DNA from: Rugalucina vietnamica
Taxonomy: Eukaryota > Mollusca > Bivalvia > Lucinida > Lucinidae
Direction: 5' to 3'
Assembly (NCBI GenBank): GCA_964017185.1
Contig: OZ024872.1
Span: 59,513,817 to 59,577,816 of the forward strand
DNA length: 64,000 bases
Shown here: in pieces, positions 21,137 to 31,347 of the stretch
Layout of the letters: each line of letters starts with the position of its first letter
How positions within the stretch are numbered: the stretch's first letter is position 1
Program-made: the position numbers and the translations under genes
The notes under the pieces: generated by a model
Seen by the model: the letters and a program-made list of their open reading frames with translations, nothing else
Database searches by the model: none
What the model was told of the DNA's origin: nothing

Positions 21137-22018
21137 AGATCACCTGAGCCTTGGCTCACAAGGTGATAGCTCACAAGGTGATACCTCACAAGGTGAGCTT
21201 CTAGGATGACCATGCTCCAGCATCCGTCTGTCATCCGCCCACAACTTCATAAATCTTCTCCTTTGAAAAAGCTTGGCCAATCAAAGCCAAACTTCATATG
21301 GAGCATCCATAGAAAGGGGGAACAAAGTTTATATAAATCGTCCAGGTCACAAGACCAAAATGGCCACCATGGCTATAAATAGCAAAAACCTTTAAAAATC
21401 TTCACCAGAACCAGAAGGCTTACGATTTTGAAACCTGGCATGAAGCATCAGGGAAAGTTTATATAAATCTTGACCTTGGGATTACCTTGACCTATTTTAT
21501 GGCAAGGTCAACATAGGTTGCCGATGCATTTGAGGGGAAAATTGTAAAAATGCCATTTGAAGGAAAAAACCTGAAGGAAATAGGCAAATTGACTGAAGAT
21601 CCCAGGTTGCATTGATTTGGCTGATTTGCTTTGAAAAACAGTGTTCTGGACTCATAAGTTTGTAGCTGGAGTACCCATTGATATTGAATCAAGCGAGTTC
21701 CCAAGAGCCATAGGCTCGAAATTGTAAATAAATCACTGCCCTGTGATGACCTTGACAGATTTTATGGCAAGGTCAACATAGGTCACATATTCCGAAAACT
21801 GTTAAAATGTCATTGAAGTGGAAAATCTTCAGGAAATTGGCAAATGGACAGAATTTTTATGAATTTGAAAATTAAATTGAACCCGGGGGTTATTATAACT
21901 GACCCTGTCCTGGGGCTATATACATGGAAATGACCATGATAGTCTAACAAGTGCATTCGTATACATGTATATCTCAGATCTCGGGTGAGCATTTACAGGA
22001 CCATTGGTCCTTCTAGTT
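21137..22018 (+). mobile_element. Tandem-cored helitron-like element, short copy
   Basis: Left end AGATCACCTGAGCC with the GGCTCACAAGGTGA motif repeated three times. It holds about one and a half units of the 460-bp core, including CCATGGCTATAAATAGC and the CCTTGACCTATTTTATGGCAAG palindrome. Ends CTCGGGTGAGC plus hairpin AGGACCATTGGTCCT. Confidence 0.7.
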
Positions 22019-22021
22019 TAT

Positions 22022-22581
22022 TAGCTCACCTGAGCCGAAGGCTTATGGGGAGCTTATAGTATAGAGAACGAGCCGGCGTCCGTGCATGCATCTGTGCGTC
22101 CGTCCGTCCGTACACATTTTCAAACTTGAATATCTCTTAAGACAACAAGCCCAATCTTGATCAAATTTGATCTAAAGCATCATTGAGGAAGGTGAAAGGT
22201 TGCATTAGGTTTTGGGCCAGGTCGGATCAGAACTCTGGTTTCCATGGCAACAGATAGCTCCCATAGACTTACAATGGGAAAAACATAAAAAAAATCTTCT
22301 CAGAAACCACAAGACCCAGAGCTTTCATATTTTGTGTGTAGCAATGTATAATGGTCCTCTTTATAAATCCTGCCTACCGTGCCCCTGGGGTCCATACGGG
22401 CCCCGCGCCGGGGATGTCATGGGAAAAACATAAAAAATCTTCTCCAAAACCACAAGGCCCAAAGCTTTCATATTTTGTATGTAGCAATGTTTAGTGGTCC
22501 TCTATATTAATCCTGCCAATCATGCCCCTGGCGTCAAAAATGGCCCCGCCCCGGGGGTCATTAGCTCCCATAGACTTACAA
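22022..22581 (+). mobile_element. Tandem-cored element, GCCCCTGGGGTCC family, left part
   Basis: Starts AGCTCACCTGAGCCGAAGGC, then units of about 130-165 bp with CATAAAAAATCTTCTC, GAGCTTTCATATTTTG, GTAGCAATGTATAGTGG and TGCCCCTGGGGTCC. Interrupted at 22582 by an insertion and resumes at 23536. Confidence 0.65.
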
Positions 22582-22902
22582 AAACTTCGAAAAACCTTTT
22601 CTAAATTTTATCGTAGACACTATGAATTGATTTCCAAATATAATGTTGGGTTAAAGATGCTTTTAAGTGAGGGCCTTTCGGAACCTGAATTTTATGGTGA
22701 CTTGGTTTACAAATTTAAGAAACTTATAGGAATTAATGATTTTTCTTTTCAGTTCAGAAAAATCATAACACGTTATAGACGTATAGGTTATAACTTGAAT
22801 GTTATTCGACAGTCTGCATGCTTAGTTTTAACCCAATCATGGTTGATAACTATGCTGCCTTCTTTAATTGCACTCCGTTGGGTCGGGCGTCAGACTCTAT
22901 GA
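22582..22902 (+). pseudogene. C-terminal fragment of a repeat-borne protein
   Basis: Open plus-strand frame entering from the host repeat, with LRKTFSKFYRRHYELISKYN and GLSEPEFYGDLVYKFKKLIG and then FRKIITRYRRIGYN. A one-base shift near 22840 separates it from the apparent true end, DNYAAFFNCTPLGRASDS...MART, which stops in the next frame. I recall similar tails in predicted retroelement-linked proteins of molluscs but cannot name a domain. With its unique 3' sequence and flanking TTACAA it looks like the 3' end of a 5'-truncated retroelement. Confidence 0.45.
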
Positions 22903-23535
22903 TGGCCCGGACTTAAAGCTATCCAATTTAGTTGGTTGGGGCCGGAGCTTCTTGTCTGTTGCTTGGCCCACCGGGTCCAACTGGTGTTTTTCTTTTGCTC
23001 CAGAGTTAGTAGGTTATTCGGCGCCCAGGGATCTCCATCGTCGGGCAGCTTACTCAATCTGTGAGTCCTGGTTTTTGATTCATCAGGATGTTTATCATGA
23101 TTTATGTTTGTTCTTGATGATTCATTGACTAGTTAGAGATTCACCACGAGGACCGAAGAACTAACTAAATGTTATGAACCACTGCAGAAGCTGAGGGTGA
23201 GGTTAGGATCCTGTAAAACCGGTTTAAGCCCGCCAGTAACTTTGTGTTACTGATCGTTCCAAGGCGATACTTCTGTGGTTGTTCTTTTTGTTTTATGTCT
23301 TGGTGTTTAAAAAAAATTTTGTGCTGTTGGCACCTAATGTGTGTTTTCATAGTTTTAGTTAAGTTAAGGTAACTGAGTGGCCACCTATTGGGAAAATAGC
23401 TGCTCATTCGGCTTACGGTATGTTTCATGGTATAAGTACCTGATTGTTAGTTTGGTTTTTTCCCACCTCGGTTTTTGGAGTGGGGATCTTTTTCTGATTG
23501 CGCCTTTTCCTGATGTTTGCCTACTTGTACATTTT
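22582..23535 (+). mobile_element. Insertion of about 950 bp in the tandem repeat, probably a truncated retroelement
   Basis: Bounded by TTACAA at 22576-22581 and 23536-23541, where intact repeat units read CTTACAATGGG. The first 330 bp are coding-like and the remaining 620 bp have no ORF. There is no clear poly(A), only TTTTTT before the duplication. Confidence 0.55.
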
Positions 23536-25045
23536 TTACAATGGGAAAAATATAAAAAATACTTCTTCTCTGAAACCACAAGGCCGAGAGCTTTCATATT
23601 TTGTCAGTAGCAATGTATAGTGGTCCTCTTTATAAATCCTGCCAACTGTGCCCCTGGCGTCCAAATGGGCCCTGCCCCGGGGGCATCATGGGAGAAACTT
23701 TAAAAAATCTTCTCCGAAACCACAAGACCAAAAGCTTTCATATTTTGTGTGTAGCAATGTATAGTGGTCCTCAAAATCCTGCCAAACGTGCCCCTGGGGT
23801 TCATACGGGCCCCGCCCGGGGGGGGGGGGGGGGAGGAGGGGGGGGTCATGGGTAAAACATAAAAAAATCTTCTTCTCCAAAACCACAAGGCCAAGAGCTT
23901 TCATATTTTGTATGTAGCAAAGTTAGTGGTCCTCTATATAAATCCTGCCAACCATGCCCTTGGGGTCAAAAATGGCCCCGCCCTGGTGGTCATTAGCTCC
24001 CATAGGTCATGGGTAAAAAAATCTTCTTCAAAACCACAAGGCCCAGAGCTTTCATATTTTGTCAGTAGCAATGTATAGTGGTCCTCTTTATAAATCCTGC
24101 CAACCGTGCCTCTTGCGTCCATACGGGCCCTGCCCCGGGGTCGTCATGTGAAAAACTTTTAAAAATTATTCTTCTCCAAAACCACAAGACCCAAAGCTTT
24201 CATATTTTGTGTGTAGCAATGTATAGTGGTTTCCATGGTAACAGATAGCTCCCATCTATAATAGACTTACAATAGGAAAAACATAAAACAATCTTCTCCG
24301 AAACCACAAGGCACAGAGCTTTCATATTTTTTGTGTAGTAATGTATAATGGTCCTCTTCATAAATCCTGCCAACCGTGCCCCTGGGGTCCACACGGGCCC
24401 CGCCCCAGGGGGGCAATGTGTAAAACATAAAAAAATCTTCTTCTCCCAAACCACAAGGCCCAGAGCTTTCATATTTTGTTTGTAGCAATGTATAGTGGTC
24501 CTCTTTATAAATCTTGCCAACCATGCCCCTTGGGTCCATACAGGCCCCGCCCCGGAGGCGTCATGGAAAAAACTTTAAAAAAATCTTCTCCTAAACCACA
24601 ATGCCTAAAGCTTTCATATTTTGTGTGTAGCAATTTATAGTGGTTCTCTTTATAGATCCTGCTATAAATCCTGCTATAAATCCTGCCAACCATGCCCCTG
24701 GGGTCCGTATGGGCCCCGCCCCGGGGGCGTCATGGGAAAAAGTCAAAAACATAAAAAAATCTTCTCCGAAACCATATAGCCCAGAGCTTTCATATGTTGT
24801 GTGGACCAATGTTTAATACTCTCCTTTATAAATGCTGCCAACGGTGCCCCTGTGGTCCATACAGGCCACGCCCCAGGCATGTCATTTTTTGTCCTAGACT
24901 TAGAATGGGAAATATATGAAAATTTTTTCTCTGCAACAGCATGACACAAAGCTTGTATATTTGATATACAACATTGTCATGCTACATAAATCCTGCCAAT
25001 CTTTGCCCCTGGGGTCAAATATGGCCACACCCCGGGGGTCATTAT
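23536..25045 (+). mobile_element. Tandem-cored element, GCCCCTGGGGTCC family, right part
   Basis: About nine further 130-165-bp units, GC-rich at the CCCCGCCCCGGGG segment, including a G run at about 23817-23845. The units degrade after 24740 and the expected 3' end (CAGGTGAGC plus hairpin) is missing, so the element is truncated where the next element begins. Confidence 0.65.
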
Positions 25046-25073
25046 AGGACCCTGACCTTCTTAGAAGATTTTC

Positions 25074-26135
25074 ATGCCCCCGGCATTTATACCAAGGGGT
25101 ATATATCATTCGCTTTTCCGTTCGTCCGTTCGTTCGTTAGTTGGTTCGTAATTCCCGAACGTTCGTGGAATTTATGTCAAAGTCTTGGTTAAAGTTTCTC
25201 TAGTAGTGTATATCTCATGAACCAACCATCAGAAACCATTCATATTTGGACCATAGGTTACCTATAGGGTTTGCTTTGTTTCCATTAGTTCGGACCCCAG
25301 GGTCCATGCCCCAGGGTGGGGCTAGAGGTCAATATCTAGGTCACCTTTAAAATGTGCTGTTTACAATGTTAATGTTTCTTTTCTAAGTCCATATCTTAAT
25401 AAACAATCATAGGAATGTATTCGTATTTAGATCATAGATACCCTGTAAGGTTTGCTTTCATTTCATGGCACTGAATTCTGGGTACCATCCCCTGGGGTGG
25501 GGTTAGAGTTCAACATCTAGGACACCTTTATAATATGATAGATACCATGATGAATTTTCTGTAAGTCTATATCTTGACATCCGCAATGTCTTGTCAGAAA
25601 GCATTCATACTAACCAGGTTAGGTTCAGACTCTAGGGTCTATATGTAGGGGTCGGGGCTAGAGGTCAAAATCTAGAACTTCTTTAAAATTGTATTTTCTG
25701 TACTTTTCTTTACAACACTGCTTAGAAATCATTCATACTTGGACCATAGGTACTCTATAAGCTTTGCTATGTATCTAATGACGTTAAACTCAAGGGGCCA
25801 TAAGCAGGGTGGTGCTAGAGGTCAAGATCTAGGACATCTTATATTTTATTTATTTATTTTTTTATTATTATAATTAAAGAATGCCATTCTGTTTTCCATC
25901 TAGGACGAAGGACCTGACCCTCAACATCCGCGATCAAGTCCTAGATTGAGTATGCAAGTCAGCTCTGTATACTGCTCTGAAATAATGTCATTCTACTACA
26001 CCCCCCCCCCCCCACTCACACACACACACTTATGTGTCAGGGTTGGGCATGGGGCTGTGGGCTGGGGGGGGGGGGATTGGCGGGTGCTACCAGTCGGGGG
26101 TATGCATGCCTCTCATGGCACTTTTTCTAGTTTTA
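25074..26135 (+). mobile_element. Tandem-cored element, CCCCCGGCATTTATGCC family
   Basis: Starts with CCCCCGGCATTTATACC and a (CGTTCGTT)n patch. The core has roughly 160-bp repeats with CTCATGAACCAACCATCAG, CATAGGTTACCTATAGGG and GGGGCTAGAGGTCAA. It ends GCATGCCTCTCATGGCACTT / TTTCTAG. Same family at 31739-33142, 52190-52926 with 59060-59592, and 59885-60565. Confidence 0.65.
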
Positions 26136-26331
26136 AGTGAACCAAAATGGCAGAAAAGAGGATACACAATCCAGACAAGAGCTCCTCTGCTGATGTAAGT
26201 AGGGTTTCAAGGTCACATGACCAAGATGGCCACCATACCCATATATGGTAAAAACCCCAATTACTTAAAAGTCCAGTGACTGTACTTGTTGACTCTCAGG
26301 TGAGCGATCGTTGCCCTTGGGCTACTTGTTT
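26136..26331 (+). repeat. Composite tail with a helitron-like 3' end
   Basis: Contains a core fragment (GGTCACATGACCAAGATGG) and then TGACTCTCAGGTGAGCGATC with the small hairpin GCCCTTGGGC and CTACTTGT. This 3' end is the same as at 40822-40861. A short coding-like segment lies inside (see 26147-26194). Confidence 0.55.
26147..26194 (+). CDS. Candidate first exon of a small gene (uncertain)
   Basis: AACCAAAATGG provides a favourable start context. Sixteen codons (MAEKRIHNPDKSSSAD) run straight into a consensus donor GTAAGT in phase 0. The next compatible acceptor is at 27227, where an open exon follows in the same phase. Not recognised as any known protein. It may equally be a gene fragment captured by the surrounding tandem-cored element. 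Confidence 0.3.
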
Positions 26332-26408
26332 ATTTATTGCGCATGCTACAAAACAAAATTAGAACAAAAACATGGTTGATCAATCTCACCAACTAATATG
26401 TAACAAAT

Positions 26409-26620
26409 GAGCCGCCTCGTGGGAAAACCAACAATGTGGTTTCCGAACAGGTTGGACACAAACCGGCTTGTACAGCTACAGAAAAGAGCTTCGGATTTAA
26501 GTAAAAGAGGAACTGTACTATCCGAGTAGCGAAAACAAAGGCGCTGATCAGCTTCGCGGTTACCGCGAAGCTGATCTGCGTCTTTGTTTTCGCCTATGCA
26601 GATATCCCATGAGGCGGCTC
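26409..26620 (-). repeat. Foldback MITE, GAGCCGC family, well preserved
   Basis: 212 bp with ends GAGCCGCCTCGTGGGAAAAC and CCCATGAGGCGGCTC. Core hairpin CGAAAACAAAGGCGCTGATC ... CTTCGCGGTTACCGCGAAG ... CGTCTTTGTTTTCG. Flanked by AAAT at 26405-26408 and 26621-26624. Confidence 0.9.
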
Positions 26621-26698
26621 AAATACTTGTACGCATATTTCTGGATGACCAAAAATTAATACTTTGGTTTTCATGTGTACGGGTAGCTGTCATCAAAA

Positions 26699-26785
26699 AG
26701 ATGCCCAATTGAGTATCAAATTGCTATTAATAGTAACATTTACCTGTCAAAGCAATCTAGGTCAGTGATACTCAATTGGGCATCT
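26699..26785. repeat. Inverted repeat with perfect 20-bp arms
   Basis: AGATGCCCAATTGAGTATCA at 26699-26718 and its exact reverse complement at 26766-26785, with a 47-bp loop. A small MITE or a structured RNA element; nothing else supports a function. Confidence 0.8.
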
Positions 26786-26800
26786 CTCCTCCACTGGTCA

Positions 26801-27218
26801 TAGTCTTAGGTAAATAGCACTTAGGGCAATAACTTAATAATTGCCCTGCTATGACGTCATCTTATGGTATTAATGCCTTACGACTCTTAAACAGCAGAAA
26901 GGGCTGTCCATTCCAACATGACACGTTTCTGTTGTAGAGATACACTAGGTATATAACAATAAAGTATTATTCATTTTATTTCAGCTCTGTCATAGTCTTA
27001 GGTAAATATCACCATTATTGCCCTAGGGCAATAACTTCATTAGGGCAATAACTTCATTATTGCCCTGCTATGTATGTGTCATCATAGGGCATTTATGGTA
27101 TTAATGCCTTACAACGCTTAAACAGCAGAAAGTGCTGTCCATTACAACACGACAAGTTTCTGTTGTAGAGATACATTAGGTATATAACAATAAAGTATTA
27201 TTCATTATATTTCAACTC
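26801..27218 (+). repeat. Direct duplication of a roughly 190-230-bp segment
   Basis: 26801-26986 and 26990-27218 share CATAGTCTTAGGTAAATA, GGTATTAATGCCTTAC, TTAAACAGCAGAAAG, TTTCTGTTGTAGAGATACA and TATAACAATAAAGTATTATT in order. The second copy has extra GGGCAATAACTTCATTA units. It lies just before the acceptor at 27227. Confidence 0.75.
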
Positions 27219-27227
27219 TTTTTGCAG

Positions 27228-27407
27228 AGAAAAATGGAACAGAATGGTGCTCCGCTCTTCCCCAGATGTGAGAAAATAACATGCAAAATACACAAACATG
27301 AGTCAAGGAAATTCGAGTCGGGGGGAAAAGTTGGGGAATTGTTAGGGAATTTGCTCTGCTCAAATTGTGGACACCCTGGCTCTTGTCACTTTGTTTTTGA
27401 AAAATGA
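27228..27407 (+). CDS. Candidate second exon of a small gene, ended by a MITE (uncertain)
   Basis: After acceptor TTTTTGCAG, 59 codons are open in the phase set by the exon at 26147. They include PLFPRCEKITCKIHKHES and LLCSNCGHPGSCHFVFEK. The Cys/His spacing (C-x4-C-x2-H, C-x2-C-x2-H-x3-C-H) suggests metal binding but matches no family I know. The stop TGA overlaps the first bases of the MITE at 27406, so the insertion truncated the frame. It could be a captured exon or a decaying gene. Confidence 0.3.
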   Translation, partial: RKMEQNGAPLFPRCEKITCKIHKHESRKFESGGKVGELLGNLLCSNCGHPGSCHFVFEK

Positions 27408-27639
27408 GCCGCCTCGTGGGAAAACCAACAATGTGGTATCCGAACAGGTCGGACACAAACCCGGCTGTACAAGCACAGAAAAGAGCTAGAAGCTTGAAAT
27501 TTCGGATTTAAGTAGAGGAAGAATTGTACTATCCGAGTAGCGAAAACAAAGGCGCTGATTAGCTTCGTGGTTACCGCGAAGCTGATCTGCGTCTTTGTTT
27601 TTGCCTATGCAGATTGTTGTTTTTCCCATGAGGCGGCTC
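27406..27639 (-). repeat. Foldback MITE, GAGCCGC family, well preserved
   Basis: 234 bp, ends GAGCCGCCTCGTGGGAAAAC and CCCATGAGGCGGCTC. The core hairpin is at about 27539-27605. Flanked by AAAT at 27402-27405 and 27640-27643. Confidence 0.9.
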
Positions 27640-27701
27640 AAATTGTTGTCTTGTTTGTTTAACCACAATACAACAAACATGTTGTTTCTATCTCCCTACA
27701 G

Positions 27702-27806
27702 ATATTAGCTGAAATGGATGAAAAAGGGTATGCACTTATCACAAATAAGGCTCTAGAAATGGTTACAGTGCTGGAAAATGGGGACTTTGTTCTAGAGGCA
27801 GAGCGG
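27702..27806 (+). CDS. LRPPRC-like: LRPPRC-like gene, exon B
   Basis: A 105-bp exon (35 codons, phase 0 at both ends) between acceptor TCTCCCTACAG and donor GTAGGT. The peptide ILAEMDEKGYALITNKALEM continues the PPR array directly from exon A. Human LRPPRC has a comparable pair of helices after the AYAEKGD repeat. The upstream intron is about 24.8 kb, the longest in the window, because it holds the whole I-type LINE and several other elements. Confidence 0.8.
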
Positions 27807-27829
27807 GTAGGTTTAACATGATAACCCAT

Positions 27830-28140
27830 ATTACGAATGGACTTACCCATCATTATCTTTTAGGTGAGTCCATTTTCATTTTATGGGACCAGGAGCGACT
27901 TTAATTTTTTTATCCATTTTTGATGAATTTGGATTTTCCTCTAAGCAAACAGATATGCTGCATCACATCCGGGGCTATTCTCTTTGCCCATGTCCCATAA
28001 ACATGATGCCTGGCTTATATGAATTATAGGGAGGTAATCCAAAAATTTTCAAAATTTAGACGTTACAAAGTTGGAGAAATGGATAAATCATTACTTGGGC
28101 GATATGTTTATATTCAAGAAAATTGTGAGGTCCAACTGTA
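27830..28140. repeat. Degraded repeat shared with about 42165-42350
   Basis: Common words with the second site are CCCATCATTATC, GAGTCCATTTTCATTTT and CCATAAACATGATGCCTGGCTTAT (there CCATAAAAAGGATGTCAGGC). Both lie just downstream of an exon. Family unknown. Confidence 0.45.
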
Positions 28141-28147
28141 TGTTTTT

Positions 28148-30427
28148 AGCTCACCCGAGTCAAAGGCTCACAAGGTGAGCTTATAGGATGGCCATGTTCT
28201 GGCGTCTGTCAGTTGTCCGTCGTCATCGTCCACAATTTCAGAGATCTTCTTCTCTGAAACTGCTTGGCCAATCAAAGCCAAACTTCATGTGGAGCATCCT
28301 TAGGAAGGGGGAACGAAAGTTTATATAAATGGTCCAGGTCACATGACGAAGATGGCCACCATGGCTATAAATAGCAAAAACCTTAAAAAAATCTTCTCGA
28401 CAAAAGGCCTATGATTTTGAAACTTGGCGTGAAGCATCAGGAAGAGGAGCTCTACAAAGTTTATATAAATCATGACCTTGGGATGACCTTGATATATTTT
28501 ATGGCAAGGTCAACATAGGTTGCCCATGCTTTTGAATGCGGAAAATTGACAAAATGTAATTTGAAGGGAAAAACTTGAAGGAAATGGCCAGTTGGACTGA
28601 AGATTTACATTCTGAAAAATTTGGACCCTAGGGGCTGTTCTGTCCCCACCCCTGGGCAATATACATGTATAATATTCAGAGGTCTTCTTCTCTGAAACTG
28701 CTTAGCCAATCAAAGCCAAACTTCATGTGGAGCATCATTAGGAAAGGGTAACGAAAGTCAATATAAATGGTCCATGTCACATGACCAAGATGGCCACCAT
28801 GGCTATATATAGCAAACACCTTTATAAATCTACTCCAGAACCAGAAAGCCTATGACTTTGAAACTTGGCATGAAGGATCAGGGAGAGGCGCTTTACAAAG
28901 TTTATATAAATCATGATCCTTTGATGACCTTGACCTATTTTAAGGCTAGGTCAGCATAGGTTGCCCATGCATTTTAATGGGGAATATTGTCAAAATGTCA
29001 TTTGAAGAGAAAAAACTTGAAAAAATGGGCAAATGGACTGAAGATTCATGATTCTGAAAAAAAAATTGGACCCAAGGGGCTTGTCTGACCCCACCCTGGG
29101 GCAATATACATGTATATCACCATAATTTTCAAAGATCTTCTTATCGGCCCCCGTGGCCGAGCAGTTAAGAGCGCTGCTTCTTAATCACTCGATCATCTCA
29201 CGGCTGTGTCTGGTGTGGGTTCGAGCCCCGCTCTGGCCACATGTGAGACAAGCCAAGTTCTGCTTGCGGGTGTGCCAGGTGGTTTTTCTTGGGGTTCTCC
29301 CATTTTCACCCACCTACTGATTGAGCTGAAATAATCTTGAAAGGGAAGTAAAACTGAATTAAAATAAAATAAAATCTCTGAAACCACTTGGCCAATCAAA
29401 GTCAAATTTGATATGAAGCGACTATAGCAAGGGGGAACCAATGTATACATAAATAATCCAGGTCACTTAACCAAGATGGCTGCCATGCCAATATATGGTA
29501 AAAACCCGTGAAAAATCTTCTTCAGAATCGGTGGACATTGCAGGGGTATGTTATTTTTGAAACCAAGCTGTTTACTCCTATATTTTTTAGAAGACTTGGT
29601 TGACAGCCTGAGGTTTTCCCCCAACCTGGGACAATATACATGTCTATTACCTTCATATTCAAAGATCTTCTTCTTTGACACAGCTTGGCCATTCAAAACC
29701 AAACTTTCAGAGCATTCTTAGGAAGGGAGAATGAAAGTTTATATAAATGGTTAAGGTCACATGACCAAGATGACTGCCATGGCTACAAATAGCAAAAACC
29801 TTTAAAAAATCTCCTTCTCCAGAACCAGAAGGCCTATTATTTTGAAACTTGGCATGAAGCATCAGGGAGTGGAGCTCTAGAAAGTGTATATAAACCATGA
29901 CCTTGGGATGACCTTGACCTATTTTATGGCAAAGTCAACATAGGTTGCCCATGCATTTGAATGGGGAAAATTAGTAAAATGTAATTAAATGGGGGGAAAC
30001 TTGCTGGGAGTATGCAAATGGACAGAAGATTTATTTTAAAAAAAAGTCCTAAGGGGTTGTCTGCCCCTGCCCCAGGCTATATACATGTATATGACCATTA
30101 TATTCAAATATCTTCTCGTATACTGCTTGGCCAATCAAAGCCATATTTTATGTGGAGCATCGTTAGGAAAGAAGAATGAAAGTTAATATAATTGGTCCAG
30201 GTCACATGACAAAGATGGCCGCCATGCCTATAAACAGCAAAAACCTTTATAAATCTTATTGTTCAGTGATTTTGAAACTTTGCCTGAAGCATTTAGTGAA
30301 TGGAGCTCTACAAAGTTTGTATAAATCATGACCCTGGGATGACCTTGACCTATTTTATGGCAAGGTCAACTGAGGTTGCATATTGCAGATCTCAGGTGAG
30401 CGTTTACAGGCCCATTAGTCCTCTGGT
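28148..30427 (+). mobile_element. Tandem-cored helitron-like element, about five units
   Basis: Left end AGCTCACCCGAGTCAAAGGC; right end CTCAGGTGAGC plus a slightly damaged hairpin AGGCCCATTAGTCCT. Five core units with GTCACATGACnAAGATGG-type motifs at about 28344, 28776, 29458, 29757 and 30204. A tRNA-derived SINE sits at 29145-29374 within the third unit. Confidence 0.75.
29145..29374 (+). repeat. tRNA-derived SINE, full length
   Basis: The head is tRNA-like, with A box TGGCCGAGCAG at 29154-29164 and B box GGTTCGAGCCC at 29218-29228. The body holds GGTGGTTTTTCTTGGGG, TTCTCCCATTTTCACCC and CCACCTACTGATTGAGC; the tail is GCTGAAATAATCTTGAAAGG followed by AAAATAAAATAAAAT. It interrupts the host sequence GATCTTCTT / CTCTGAAACC. 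The body resembles the V-type SINE domain known from molluscs. Confidence 0.8.
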
Positions 30428-30776
30428 TTCAGACTGCTTCTACAACTTTATTCACAGAAAACCAACTATAATGCCACCAAGGCTCAAACTTTCAGTGTAT
30501 GACGTGAATGAAAATAAAAAAAGCATACTTTAGTACCATTTCACAAGCAAAATTGCCATGTTAATCCTCACACTTTATCACATTTTGATGCTTGCCCCAC
30601 GTCGATCTACTGCAGGCATATGAAGCCTATTATTATATCAAACTGAACCAAATTTCTAAAACACCAATAAGATAGTGCAGTTTGATTTTATACAAAAGAC
30701 TTCTGCATAAATGTGTTACTTTTTTTCTTAGCCTAGGTGTCCATGAGGTTTTCTGACAAACCATGTAGTGTTATTT
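30428..30776. other. Intron, no gene seen
   Basis: Nothing recognised between the helitron-like element and the next MITE. Confidence 0.4.
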
Positions 30777-31010
30777 GAGCCACTGCATAAGAAAACCAAC
30801 AAAATGCTTGGGCAAAAACAAAGGCGCAGATCAGCTTCCTGGTAACAGTGATGCTGATCAGCGCCTTTGTTTTCACTGTGCGGATAGTACAATCCTTCTT
30901 GTTCTTAAATCCGAAATTTCAAGCTTCTAGCATGCTTCTGTGACTGTACAGGCTAGTTTGTGTCAGACCTGGTCAGAACCCAAATTGTTGGTTTTCTCAT
31001 GCACAGGGTC
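30777..31010 (+). repeat. Foldback MITE, ends 16 bp before exon C
   Basis: Ends GAGCCACTGCATAAGAAAAC and GGTTTTCTCATGCACAGGGTC. Core hairpin AACAAAGGCGCAGATCAG ... CTGATCAGCGCCTTTGTTTT. Flanked by ATTT at 30773-30776 and 31011-31014. The right flank leads directly into the acceptor of exon C. Confidence 0.85.
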
Positions 31011-31026
31011 ATTTTTTCCCCAATAG

Positions 31027-31194
31027 GTTTTTGAAATGATAAAGAACAAGATTAGAGAACCAAGTCTAATTATCCTATCAACAGCATTAAAGGCATTATT
31101 GGAAAATGGGCACACAGACCTAGCATTGAAGGTGTTAGTTTCTTTGGGAAAGACAGCAAGAATATTATGTGACATAGCATTATTGTGCAAATTG
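31027..31194 (+). CDS. LRPPRC-like: LRPPRC-like gene, exon C
   Basis: 168 bp, 56 codons, phase 0 at both ends, acceptor TTTTTTCCCCAATAG, donor GTAGGT. The peptide runs VFEMIKNKIREPSLIILS... and ...DLALKVLVSLGKTARIL. It matches in order and character the helix pair of LRPPRC around the segment ending VALQILLACP. The acceptor region begins only 16 bp after a MITE. Confidence 0.8.
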
Positions 31195-31347
31195 GTAGGT
31201 ATACAGATCTTGAAACAATCAAGTAGAATTCTATAATTCTGCTCTTCAAATTTTAACATCAGTTCAGGCTTGGCTGGTAGCTTGGCAAATAGGACAACAC
31301 CATTGCATGCTAGGTGTAATTTGTTTGAGCCTCCTGTCAACCTATTT

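Noticed and set aside
25974..26075. C and G runs as regulatory G-quadruplex sites
   Set aside because: Simple homopolymer slippage inside repeat elements; no context for regulation.
29150..29228. tRNA gene of Leu/Ser type
   Set aside because: Continuous with a SINE body and tail; the anticodon region does not fold as a tRNA.
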